Of a stretch of 11,355 nucleotides of DNA, positions 1-6,603 are shown piece by piece; the first letter of the stretch is position 1; each line of letters starts with the position of its first letter. This DNA comes from Flavobacteriales bacterium UBA7325 (GTDB lineage Bacteria; Bacteroidota; Bacteroidia; Flavobacteriales_D; Crocinitomicaceae). The notes under the pieces are model-generated. The model had not been told where the DNA came from. It worked only from the letters and a program-made list of their open reading frames with translations, and made no database searches. The position numbers were made by a program, and so were the translations under genes. The DNA is taken from assembly GCA_002471375.1 (NCBI GenBank), contig DKPV01000050.1:28846-40200 (forward strand), read 5' to 3'.

Positions 1-14
1 TTTATTTAAGATTA

Positions 15-1412
15 TTAATCTAGTGAGCCAATCATCTTTTTAGGATCTACCCAGTTGTCATATTCTTCTGCTGGAACATATCCTAAACGAACAGCTTCTT
101 CGCGAAGCGTAGTTCCGTTTTCGTGAGCAGTATTTGCGATTTCCGCTGCCTTGTAGTAACCAATTTTCGTATTTAGTGCAGTTACTAGCATGAGTGAATT
201 ATTCAAAAGCTCATCGATACGTTTCTGATTTGGCTCAATACCACGTGCGCAATTTACATCAAACGAAGCACAAGCATCCCCAATAAGTTGAGCACTTTGT
301 AGTAGATTCGCTGCCATCATTGGTTTGAATACATTCAGTTCGTAATGTCCTTGAGTTCCACCTACGGATACAGCAACATCATTCCCCATAACTTGTGCGC
401 AAACCATTGTTATTGCTTCTGCTTGCGTTGGGTTTACTTTACCAGGCATAATCGATGACCCCGGCTCATTAGCAGGGATAGTAATTTCTCCAATCCCAGA
501 ACGTGGACCTGACGCCATTGCTCTGATATCGTTCGCAATTTTATTTAGTGAAACGGCAAGTTGTTTTAATGCTCCGTGCGTTTCAACGATTGCATCATGT
601 GCTGCCAATGCTTCGAACTTATTTTCCGCAGTGATAAAAGGCAAGCCTGTGAATTCAGCAATTTTCTTTGCAACAAGCACGTCGTAACCTTTTGGTGTAT
701 TTAATCCTGTTCCTACCGCTGTTCCTCCTAATGCAAGTTCAGAAAGATGAGCCATCGTATTCCTTAATGCTTTCAAACCATGGTTAAGTTGAGAAACATA
801 TCCAGAGAATTCTTGTCCAAGCGTTAATGGAGTAGCATCCATCATATGCGTTCGACCTATTTTAACTACTTCAGAAAACGCCTTGGATTTAGCGTCAAGC
901 GTATCTCTTAGTTGTTCTACTCCTGGGATCGTAGTTTCGATAATTTTCTTGTAGCATGCGATGTGCATTCCAGTCGGGAATGTATCGTTACTTGATTGAG
1001 ATTTATTTACATCATCATTAGGAAGAATCGACTTTTCTCCTTCGCCAATTTTCTTTCCTTGATTTACGTGAGCACGATTTGCAATTACCTCATTCACGTT
1101 CATATTACTCTGCGTTCCAGATCCAGTTTGCCAGATAACTAAAGGGAACTGATCGTCAAGCTGGCCTGCAATAATTTCATCGGCCGCTACAGAGATTAGA
1201 TCTCTTTTTTCTTCGGCAAGAACACCTAGCTCACAGTTAGCATGAGCTGCTGCCTTTTTTAAATAGGCAAAAGCATGCACGATTTCTATTGGCATAGAAG
1301 CTGGGGCCCCTATTTTGAAGTTGTTTCTTGATCGCTCAGTCTGAGGTCCCCAATATTTATCTGCAGGAACTTTTACTTCTCCAATTGTGTCTTTCTCAAT
1401 GCGGTACTCCAT
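15..1412 (-). CDS. fumC: Class II fumarate hydratase (fumarase C)
   Basis: This 465-residue protein is a full-length cytosolic class II fumarase, which interconverts fumarate and L-malate in the TCA cycle without an iron-sulfur cluster. The superfamily signature GSSIMPGKVNP lies at residues 318-328 and includes the catalytic serine (S319 by alignment with E. coli S318). The motif GRTH at 186-189 holds the active-site histidine. TGSGTQSNMNVNE at 96-108 and SSNDTFPTG at 140-148 form the other substrate-binding segments. Length matches the family (about 465). The gene starts at ATG with an AT-rich leader and no Shine-Dalgarno sequence, as is usual in Bacteroidetes. It is transcribed away from the small membrane-protein gene beginning at 1523. 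Its terminator would lie outside the window. The related aspartase and argininosuccinate lyase families are unlikely because the whole sequence reads as fumarase. Confidence 0.97.
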   Translation of the reverse strand: MEYRIEKDTIGEVKVPADKYWGPQTERSRNNFKIGAPASMPIEIVHAFAYLKKAAAHANCELGVLAEEKRDLISVAADEIIAGQLDDQFPLVIWQTGSGTQSNMNVNEVIANRAHVNQGKKIGEGEKSILPNDDVNKSQSSNDTFPTGMHIACYKKIIETTIPGVEQLRDTLDAKSKAFSEVVKIGRTHMMDATPLTLGQEFSGYVSQLNHGLKALRNTMAHLSELALGGTAVGTGLNTPKGYDVLVAKKIAEFTGLPFITAENKFEALAAHDAIVETHGALKQLAVSLNKIANDIRAMASGPRSGIGEITIPANEPGSSIMPGKVNPTQAEAITMVCAQVMGNDVAVSVGGTQGHYELNVFKPMMAANLLQSAQLIGDACASFDVNCARGIEPNQKRIDELLNNSLMLVTALNTKIGYYKAAEIANTAHENGTTLREEAVRLGYVPAEEYDNWVDPKKMIGSLD

Positions 1413-1485
1413 AATTAATGATTTATATTTTAATATTCTATCAATTTCTTATCCTCCTTGCAGCGATCTAATTGAATAATTTGAT

Positions 1486-1493
1486 TAATTTTG
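1486..1493 (+). promoter_or_regulatory. Bacteroidetes -7 promoter box (TAATTTTG)
   Basis: TAATTTTG fits the Bacteroidetes primary-sigma -7 consensus TAnnTTTG exactly. Transcription would start near 1498-1500, leaving an A-rich leader of about 24 bases before the ATG at 1523. A -33 element is weak: the nearest TTG (1458-1460) is 25 bases away, longer than ideal. Confidence 0.45.
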
Positions 1494-1522
1494 ACGCTGT
1501 AAAACACAAAAATAACAAAGAG

Positions 1523-1678
1523 ATGGGCATTTTAGGTACAGTAATTTTCCTTTTCATTGGTGGAATGGCATTTTGGCTTCTAGTTTTCTTGATGGCATTC
1601 ATACTACCTTACTGGATTACCTTAGGAGCAAAGGAAAAACTTCGCCCAAAAAGAATTTTAGAAGATACGGAGCAATAG
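1523..1678 (+). CDS. Small membrane protein of unknown function, 51 residues
   Basis: I do not recognise this family. The protein has one long hydrophobic stretch from about residue 2 to 34, long enough for one extended membrane segment or a tight hairpin, followed by a basic and then acidic tail (AKEKLRPKRILEDTEQ) expected in the cytoplasm. I chose ATG 1523 over the in-frame TTG at 1472. The TTG would add 17 polar residues, it lies upstream of the likely transcription start set by the TAATTTTG box at 1486-1493, and the A-rich stretch before ATG 1523 resembles Bacteroidetes translation starts. The gene runs divergently from fumC and is closed by the terminator at 1701-1729, so it looks like a complete one-gene unit. 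That it is expressed is inferred from this promoter-ORF-terminator arrangement. Confidence 0.7.
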   Translation: MGILGTVIFLFIGGMAFWLLVFLMAFILPYWITLGAKEKLRPKRILEDTEQ

Positions 1679-1700
1679 CTCTTCTTTAATATAAGTATTG

Positions 1701-1729
1701 AAGCCTTGTCGTTACGATAAGGCTTTTTT
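1701..1729 (+). terminator. Intrinsic (rho-independent) terminator
   Basis: An 11-bp stem (AAGCCTTGTCG pairing with CGATAAGGCTT, with one G-T pair) closes on a TTA loop and runs into six T residues at 1724-1729. It starts 22 bases after the stop codon of the small membrane-protein gene. It ends before the signal-peptide reading frame of the next gene, so it separates the two. Confidence 0.88.
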
Positions 1730-1747
1730 GTTGAAATTATATTCGGA

Positions 1748-1876
1748 ATTAAAGACACTATACTGCAAAGTATAAAACACATATTCTTTTTAATCCTACT
1801 TCTGGTAGCAGGTAGTAATGTATCGGCTCAAGATTATTATTCAATTCAACTTGGTGAAGATGACAAATTTGAGAAG
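1748..1876 (+). other. Coding extension encoding the signal peptide of the next gene, without a canonical start
   Basis: The frame of the 1877-2314 gene is open upstream to a TAA at 1718-1720 but holds no ATG, GTG or TTG there. It nevertheless encodes a textbook signal peptide: the codons from 1772 read (ATA)KHIFFLILLLVAGSNVSAQ, with a signal peptidase I site at SAQ/D, followed by DYYSIQLGEDDKFEKL. Possible non-canonical starts are ATT 1748, ATA 1760, CTG 1763 and ATA 1772. Starting at 1772 gives a 180-residue precursor with the charge and hydrophobic pattern expected of an export signal. Either a rare start codon is used, or the initiator ATG has been lost by mutation or base-calling error. 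Confidence 0.65.
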
Positions 1877-2314
1877 TTGATCATGAATACGGAGTTTGCA
1901 AAAGTACCTAAGTACTTTACGCGTGCACCCGGTGAAGTGGAAGAAAGACTATTACCAAGATCTCAGTGGAATGTAAAGCCAAAGAAACCTGGAATCATTG
2001 ATTTATTTGGCTTAAAAGCTCAATCCATAGATGTGTGGACTTCGGATTATGAGTTGGAAGACAAAGATCTTTACGCTATTTCTTCAATCTCTGTTATGAT
2101 TGAACTCCCTGAACGTACTGAATCGTTAGATTATTTTTATCGTGAGTTTTACGCCTACTATAAACCGACCCTGGACATGGTGACAAGAAACAGCCTTGGC
2201 CAAGAGTGTGATCAGTGGTTGGCGGATCACAAAAGTTGCGGAATACTAATGTCCCTGCCTCAGAAAAGACAATTTACGCTTGAGCAAATGAAAAAAATGG
2301 ACTTGATTGTATAG
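1877..2314 (+). CDS. Hypothetical secreted or periplasmic protein
   Basis: I do not recognise the family. Taken from the first canonical start (TTG 1877; an ATG follows at 1883) the product has 145 residues, but the true protein very likely begins upstream, because a signal peptide is encoded in the same frame at 1748-1876. The mature chain is soluble-looking and mixed alpha/beta, with a central segment YELEDKDLYAISSISVMIELP, two cysteines (in GQECDQW and KSCGIL) and no transmembrane helix. Those cysteines could form a disulfide after export. The gene stands alone on the plus strand. A terminator lies before it, and a convergent radical SAM gene ends 39 bases beyond its stop. No promoter box is convincing upstream, which together with the missing start leaves expression in doubt. 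Confidence 0.65.
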   Translation: MIMNTEFAKVPKYFTRAPGEVEERLLPRSQWNVKPKKPGIIDLFGLKAQSIDVWTSDYELEDKDLYAISSISVMIELPERTESLDYFYREFYAYYKPTLDMVTRNSLGQECDQWLADHKSCGILMSLPQKRQFTLEQMKKMDLIV

Positions 2315-2353
2315 AACTCAAATTGATGCAAGGCTGCGGAGGTTAGGCGCTTA

Positions 2354-3235
2354 TTATGCCCATACTTTTGCACCTTCCGAGCAGTTTTGACAGATTTCGA
2401 TTTGATCTCGCCCTGTCAATATAGCTTGCCTAAATGATTTATACTCTTTAGATTTCCAAATAGTTGAAAATTCTCCGGATTCAAGCGAGCCCAATACGTG
2501 TTGAGCGTCTTTGTCAAAGCAACATGGAACAACTTTTCCGTCCCAAGTTAAAACGCTTGAGGACCACATTCTCCAGCAGTGATTACCTGTTTCTTGCTTC
2601 AGCACATAAGTGCCATCTGCTTTCTTCTTGTACCGGGCATATTTTTCATTGTCAGGCATAAGTGGATTCCCATTCTTATAGTCGTAGAGTTGTGCGGTTT
2701 TTATCCTCACTTCATCAATACCTAGTTCCTTTCCAAGATCGAATACTTGGTCTACTTCGTGCTCGTTTGGTTTGACCGCAAGAAATTGAAAGATGAGATG
2801 AGGTGTTTTGGAATTTAGTTCTTTTTTAGCTTGGATTAGATGCTTTGTTCCTTCAATTACCTTTTCGAGTTTTCCGTGGACGCGATAGTTTTCATACGTT
2901 GCTTGGGTTAATCCATCAATGGAAATGATCAACCTATCCAATCCAGATTCAACAATCTCCTTAGATTTTTTCTCATCGATGAAGTGTGCATTAGTTGAAG
3001 TGGCAGTGTAAATTTTATGCTTCTTCGCGCTTTTTATGAGCGCTAAAAATTCTGGATGTAGGAAGGGTTCTCCTTGAAAATAATAGTTGATGTAAAATAC
3101 CGACCTGCTTACTTGGCTTAACATGCTTTCATGTAGAGCGTGATCAAGTTTTCCTGTTGGTCGTGTAAATTGCTTTAGTCCACTCGGACACTCTGGACAT
3201 CTTAGGTTGCACGCGGTAGTTGGCTCTATACTCAA
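2354..3235 (-). CDS. Radical SAM/SPASM domain protein
   Basis: This is a cytosolic radical SAM enzyme of unknown substrate. Numbering from TTG 3235, the [4Fe-4S]-SAM motif CNLRCPEC (CxxxCxxC) sits at residues 9-16, the QGEP loop at 54-57, and the C-terminal SPASM-type auxiliary cluster region has C220, C238, C239, C282 and C285 (PCCFDKD and ICQNC). Such SPASM proteins use auxiliary iron-sulfur clusters and often modify peptides, but no precursor peptide is evident nearby, so no reaction is claimed. The TTG start is doubtful: it would clip the first barrel strand (SLSIEPT) just before the cluster motif, and homologous-looking sequence continues upstream in frame (3236-3373). The real product is probably 330-339 residues. 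It lies just downstream of the phosphatase remnant on the same strand. Confidence 0.9.
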   Translation of the reverse strand: MSIEPTTACNLRCPECPSGLKQFTRPTGKLDHALHESMLSQVSRSVFYINYYFQGEPFLHPEFLALIKSAKKHKIYTATSTNAHFIDEKKSKEIVESGLDRLIISIDGLTQATYENYRVHGKLEKVIEGTKHLIQAKKELNSKTPHLIFQFLAVKPNEHEVDQVFDLGKELGIDEVRIKTAQLYDYKNGNPLMPDNEKYARYKKKADGTYVLKQETGNHCWRMWSSSVLTWDGKVVPCCFDKDAQHVLGSLESGEFSTIWKSKEYKSFRQAILTGRDQIEICQNCSEGAKVWA

Positions 3236-3373
3236 GCTATACGGTAAGCCTGAAGTTCTTGCTTTTCTTGTTAGCCTAGCTATCCAATAGCTCCATTTGA
3301 GACGTGTAATATTCCAACCCCGATAGAGGGATAGATGTTTAAGTATGTTGATATTGTCGGCGGCTCGTGAGAT
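3236..3373 (-). other. N-terminal coding extension of the radical SAM gene, without a canonical start
   Basis: The radical SAM frame stays open to a TGA at 3377-3379, and the extra peptide contains GWNITRLKWSYWIARLTRK followed by GLPYSLSIEPTTACNLRC, the kind of basic helix and first beta strand that normally precede the CxxxCxxC motif in this family. No ATG, GTG or TTG occurs in it. Candidate starts are ATC 3371-3373, ATC 3350-3352 and ATA 3344-3346, giving 339, 332 or 330 residues. The ATC at 3373 lies 4 bases after a TAAATTTG box, the same spacing seen between box and ATG at ctaA. Confidence 0.6.
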
Positions 3374-3377
3374 GAAT

Positions 3378-3385
3378 CAAATTTA
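3378..3385 (-). promoter_or_regulatory. Possible -7 promoter box (TAAATTTG) for the radical SAM gene
   Basis: Read on the minus strand, TAAATTTG matches TAnnTTTG exactly and lies directly before the open radical SAM frame. No TTG element is seen at the expected -33 distance, so this may be a weak promoter or a chance match. Confidence 0.4.
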
Positions 3386-3393
3386 CACAGAAA

Positions 3394-4100
3394 CTACGAC
3401 ACTCTCACTCCGATAACACAGACATTATCAATTTGATCATGATCGCCCCGCCATTTTGCAAAATTCTTAGCTAGGTGATCTCTCTGCGACTCGATTGGTT
3501 CTTTGAAGCTTAGCTAGGTATTCTTTGAATGGCTTCGATTTATACTTTTTACCATTCTCTCCGCCAAATTGATCTGCATATCCGTCCGATGCCATAAGGA
3601 GTGTATCACCAATGCAAAGTTCTATACTGACAGTGTTAAATTGCGCAATGGTTCCAGGGAAGTATCCAATTGGCATTTTGTCGGGTGGCACGTCTAACAA
3701 AACATGATCTTATTCTGGAATAGCGATTATTCTAAAGATGGGATTAACAGTAAAGTTTTCTCGTTTTCTAACGATCCAGAGTGGATTGTTGGCGCCTGAG
3801 AAATGCAGTAGATTTTTTTCCTTTCCCAAACGCAAAGTGCAATATCCATCCCGTCTTTTGGTTGATCCTGATCATTTTTCTCGAGATTTTGTAGGTAAGG
3901 TGCGCATAACCCTGGGCTTTTTCCGCATTCCGAAACATACTGTTTTTAGAAGTTAAGTTCAGCTCTATGAGCATGGACGAATCTCGAATTGTGAAATTGC
4001 TGGACCTTGTTGCTCCGATATTTTTCAAATATGCATCAACCTGAGCAAAACCTATACTCGCTAATAGAAGGATAAAAATGAGTCCGACGAGTCTTTTCAT
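3394..4100 (-). pseudogene. Decayed TPR/SpoIIE-type (PP2C family) serine phosphatase gene
   Basis: Four frame-shifted pieces together match the ends of a Bacteroidetes SpoIIE-type phosphatase. From ATG 4100 there is a signal peptide (MKRLVGLIFILLLASIGFAQ) and about 60 residues of N-terminal, possibly TPR-like, sequence. Around 3885-3935 the frame changes to one reading QPKDGMDIALCVWERKK, a phosphatase motif. At the A7 run (T7 on plus, 3813-3819) a lost base shifts to LLHFSGANNPLWIVRK, then a TAA at 3710-3712, then DKMPIGYF and GDTLLMASDGYADQFGG. Between about 3496 and 3513 the frame shifts again to RDHLAKNFAKWRGDHDQIDN VCVIGVRVS, ending at TAG 3394-3396. The sensor middle (TPRs, membrane helix, coiled coil and first half of the phosphatase domain, normally several hundred residues) is absent. 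The usual DD of the last metal motif reads DN. The defects together argue against function. Confidence 0.88.
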
Positions 4101-4173
4101 AATAGTGATGTTAAGATAGTGTAATTCATTAGATTATCGTAAATGGAAGCACGTAAATTAACAATGTGATTCT

Positions 4174-4204
4174 TTTGATATCGCTGAACTAAGGACTAGC
4201 TTTG
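4174..4204 (+). promoter_or_regulatory. Complete Bacteroidetes promoter (TTTG-N19-TAGCTTTG), apparently leaderless
   Basis: TTTG at 4174-4177 and TAGCTTTG at 4197-4204 are separated by 19 bases, matching the Bacteroidetes -33/-7 consensus. Only five C residues separate the box from the ATG at 4210, so transcription should start at or next to the A of the start codon. Confidence 0.72.
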
Positions 4205-4209
4205 CCCCC

Positions 4210-6600
4210 ATGAAACAATTAATTTCTGTACTTCTATTCAGTGTTCTTACAACGCTTTCTTACAGTCAACGGTCATTTGAAATTCGAGATGAGGTTTTGG
4301 ATAAGTCCGTCCCTTTTGTTAAAGTTTTTCCGGATAAAGGAGATCCTTTTTTAACAGATTTAGACGGAAGAATTATCATAGGTGATAGTGTCTCGCAATT
4401 CTATCTTCGATCCTATGATTATGCCGACACGCTAATTTTGGTTAGTCAAATTCAGGGAGCCATCATTTATCTCTCAACACCATCGCAAGAAATTGAAGGG
4501 GTAGTTGTCGTTGCTGGTGAAAATAGAGCACATCGGATAATGGGACAGGTTATTGATAACAGAAAAAAGAACCATCCATTAGCTAACGATGCCTTCACCT
4601 GCAAAAGTTACAGCAAGTTCAAGTTCGATGTGAATCCAGATGGTATCGCAGCAATTCCAGATTCTTCTCGGGATTCTACACTTCTTAAATTAAAGGAGTA
4701 TATGGGAGCACAACATCTGTTTTTAATGGAAAGTGCTTCGAAGCGATCGTTCATTCCGCCCTATCGTGATATTGAAGAAATATTGGCCTATAAAGTTTCA
4801 GGTTTTAATGACCCTATGTTTTCGACTTTTGCGAATAGTTTTCAATCGTTTAGTTTCTATGAAAATCAATTTGACATTCTTGGAAAGCAGTACATAAATC
4901 CGATTGCAAGAGGTGGGATTAGGCGTTATTTCTTTATTCTTGAGGATACCACGATGGTTGGGGTCGATACAACCTTTACTATCTCCTTTAGGCCACGGGC
5001 TGGGAAGAATTTTGAAGGCATGAAAGGCCAGCTCTTTATTAATTCAAACGGATATGCGATTGAGAAGGTGATTGCAGAACCTTATGATGATTCGAGTGGA
5101 ATCCAAATGAGAATTGTACAGGAATACGAATTTCTTCAAGACACAAAATGGTTTCCTGTAAAGCTGAGTACAGACATTGATCTGAAGAATTTTCAGGCAT
5201 CTGGCACCTTCTCTGATCTCTATGTACAAGGGAGAGGAACTTCGTATATTGAGGATATTCAATTGAACCCAGAGATTAAGAAACGCCTTTTCAATAACAA
5301 TGTGACAATTGCAACGGCTGACGGAGCAGGAGAACTAGCGGAAAACGAGTGGGATTCATTGAGGCGTTTTGACATCACCGAAAAAGAGCTTAAAACCTAC
5401 GAGACCGTAGATAGCCTGTCTAAAGAATTAAACTTTGATAGGTTTTTGACTATTGCAAAGATTTTGTCGGACGGTAAACTACCAATTGGTAAGTATTTTA
5501 ACCTCGATCTTCGGCGTATTTTTAGCTATAATCACTTTGAAAGATATCGTTTCGGTGCTGGTATAGTAACTTCGGAAAAGTTGATAAAACCCATTCAGTT
5601 CGGTGGATATTTTGGATGGGCTACTGGGGATAAGCGCTGGAAATATGGAGGACATGCTACTATTCATATGCATCGAAGGCGAGGAATCAAACTAGATCTT
5701 AGTTATCAGCAAGATAATTTGGAACGAGGAGGATTTAGTTTTCATGAGAATCAATCATTCATTTCTACAGATTCATATAGGTACTTATTCATCTCTCAAA
5801 TGGACGAACAAAGATTAGGTGAAGCAGCACTCTCCTGGGATGTTAAATCGAATATAGAGCTTAAATTTTTAGGGAACTACCAGCGGATTTGGTATTCGGA
5901 TGATTACGAATATCTCCCGAGTAATTTGAGAAAAACGGACCTAGCTGAGACCGGAGTTGAGCTCACTTGGAATATATTAGAAAAGTCGATGATGTTAGGC
6001 TCTAGGAAAGTCTCCTTGGGGAGGAAGTATCCTCAGATAAAATTGAAAGCGATTCATGGCTGGAAAGGCTGGTTCGACAGTGAGTATGACTATACCCGCA
6101 TCAATGCACAAATTAGTCAAGTTGTGCCTGTTCGTGGGGTTGGAAAGTTTACGTGGAAAGTAGCGGCCTCGAAGCTTATAGGGGATGCTCCTCTGATATT
6201 GGCTTACAATGGAGATGGAACAGGGAAAGATTGGTTAATATCTACACCAAATACGTTCGAAGCGATGCTTCCGGGGTCATTCTATACCACGTCGCAAGTC
6301 AGTCTATTTACAAGATTCGATTTTAAGGCTTTCGCAACGAAAGCATCATGGAATGAACCTAGAATTGCTTTGCACCATGCACTCGGTTTTGGAGAGTTTC
6401 ATAATCGCGCAAACCATCAGCTAGTATTTGAGACGATGGATAACGGATATTACGAAGCAGGATTAATCCTTGATGGACTTCTAACTTCAAGTTTTGCTTC
6501 GATTGGATTGGCAGGATTCTACAAGTATGGCCCTTATTCTAGCAATGAGTGGACTCAAAACATTGTTCCGAAAATTGTTGCTACGTTTAGAATAGATTGA
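4210..6600 (+). CDS. DUF5686 / carboxypeptidase-like regulatory domain outer-membrane protein
   Basis: This 796-residue protein has a signal peptide (residues 1-19, cleavage near SYS/Q20). A short beta-rich N-terminal region (about 20-100) resembles the carboxypeptidase-like regulatory domain of TonB-receptor relatives (FVKVFPDKGDPFLTDLDGRI). It is followed by a typical DUF5686 region: RAHRIMGQVIDNRKKNHP at 106-123, the RRYFFILEDTTMVGVDTTF segment, and the diagnostic ISFRPRAGKNFEGMKGQLFI followed by SNGYAIEKVIAEP. The C-terminal half is rich in alternating aromatic strands and ends KIVATFRID, consistent with an outer-membrane barrel. The family is common in Bacteroidetes envelopes and its role is unknown, so no transport or enzymatic function is claimed. 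The start ATG is fixed by the promoter ending 5 bases upstream. It diverges from the phosphatase remnant and converges on the PKD gene with a 3-base gap. Confidence 0.92.
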   Translation: MKQLISVLLFSVLTTLSYSQRSFEIRDEVLDKSVPFVKVFPDKGDPFLTDLDGRIIIGDSVSQFYLRSYDYADTLILVSQIQGAIIYLSTPSQEIEGVVVVAGENRAHRIMGQVIDNRKKNHPLANDAFTCKSYSKFKFDVNPDGIAAIPDSSRDSTLLKLKEYMGAQHLFLMESASKRSFIPPYRDIEEILAYKVSGFNDPMFSTFANSFQSFSFYENQFDILGKQYINPIARGGIRRYFFILEDTTMVGVDTTFTISFRPRAGKNFEGMKGQLFINSNGYAIEKVIAEPYDDSSGIQMRIVQEYEFLQDTKWFPVKLSTDIDLKNFQASGTFSDLYVQGRGTSYIEDIQLNPEIKKRLFNNNVTIATADGAGELAENEWDSLRRFDITEKELKTYETVDSLSKELNFDRFLTIAKILSDGKLPIGKYFNLDLRRIFSYNHFERYRFGAGIVTSEKLIKPIQFGGYFGWATGDKRWKYGGHATIHMHRRRGIKLDLSYQQDNLERGGFSFHENQSFISTDSYRYLFISQMDEQRLGEAALSWDVKSNIELKFLGNYQRIWYSDDYEYLPSNLRKTDLAETGVELTWNILEKSMMLGSRKVSLGRKYPQIKLKAIHGWKGWFDSEYDYTRINAQISQVVPVRGVGKFTWKVAASKLIGDAPLILAYNGDGTGKDWLISTPNTFEAMLPGSFYTTSQVSLFTRFDFKAFATKASWNEPRIALHHALGFGEFHNRANHQLVFETMDNGYYEAGLILDGLLTSSFASIGLAGFYKYGPYSSNEWTQNIVPKIVATFRID

Positions 6601-6603
6601 TCT

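Noticed and set aside
1507..1514. Minus-strand TATTTTTG box as the fumC promoter
   Set aside because: It fits TAnnTTTG but has no -33 element at a useful distance and lies almost 100 bases from the fumC start in A/T-rich sequence where chance matches are likely.
2315..2353. Possible integron attC-like core (GTTAGGC) between convergent genes
   Set aside because: The 7-base core match has no paired RYYYAAC core with attC-like folding, and no integrase or cassette array is present.
2354..3373. Radical SAM gene as part of a RiPP (modified peptide) cluster
   Set aside because: No short precursor peptide gene, transporter or peptidase is next to it. Its neighbours are a phosphatase remnant and an unrelated secreted protein.
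3698..3956. Short plus-strand frames opposite the phosphatase remnant, including one reading MILFWNSDYSKDG
   Set aside because: They lie antisense to segments whose minus-strand translation matches conserved phosphatase motifs (GANNPLWIV, DKMPIG), and they show no domain, signal or promoter of their own.
3394..4100. Programmed frameshifting to make one functional phosphatase
   Set aside because: An A7 run at 3813-3819 could allow slippage, but the interval also has an in-frame TAA, a second frameshift and a missing central region. Decay explains all of these together.
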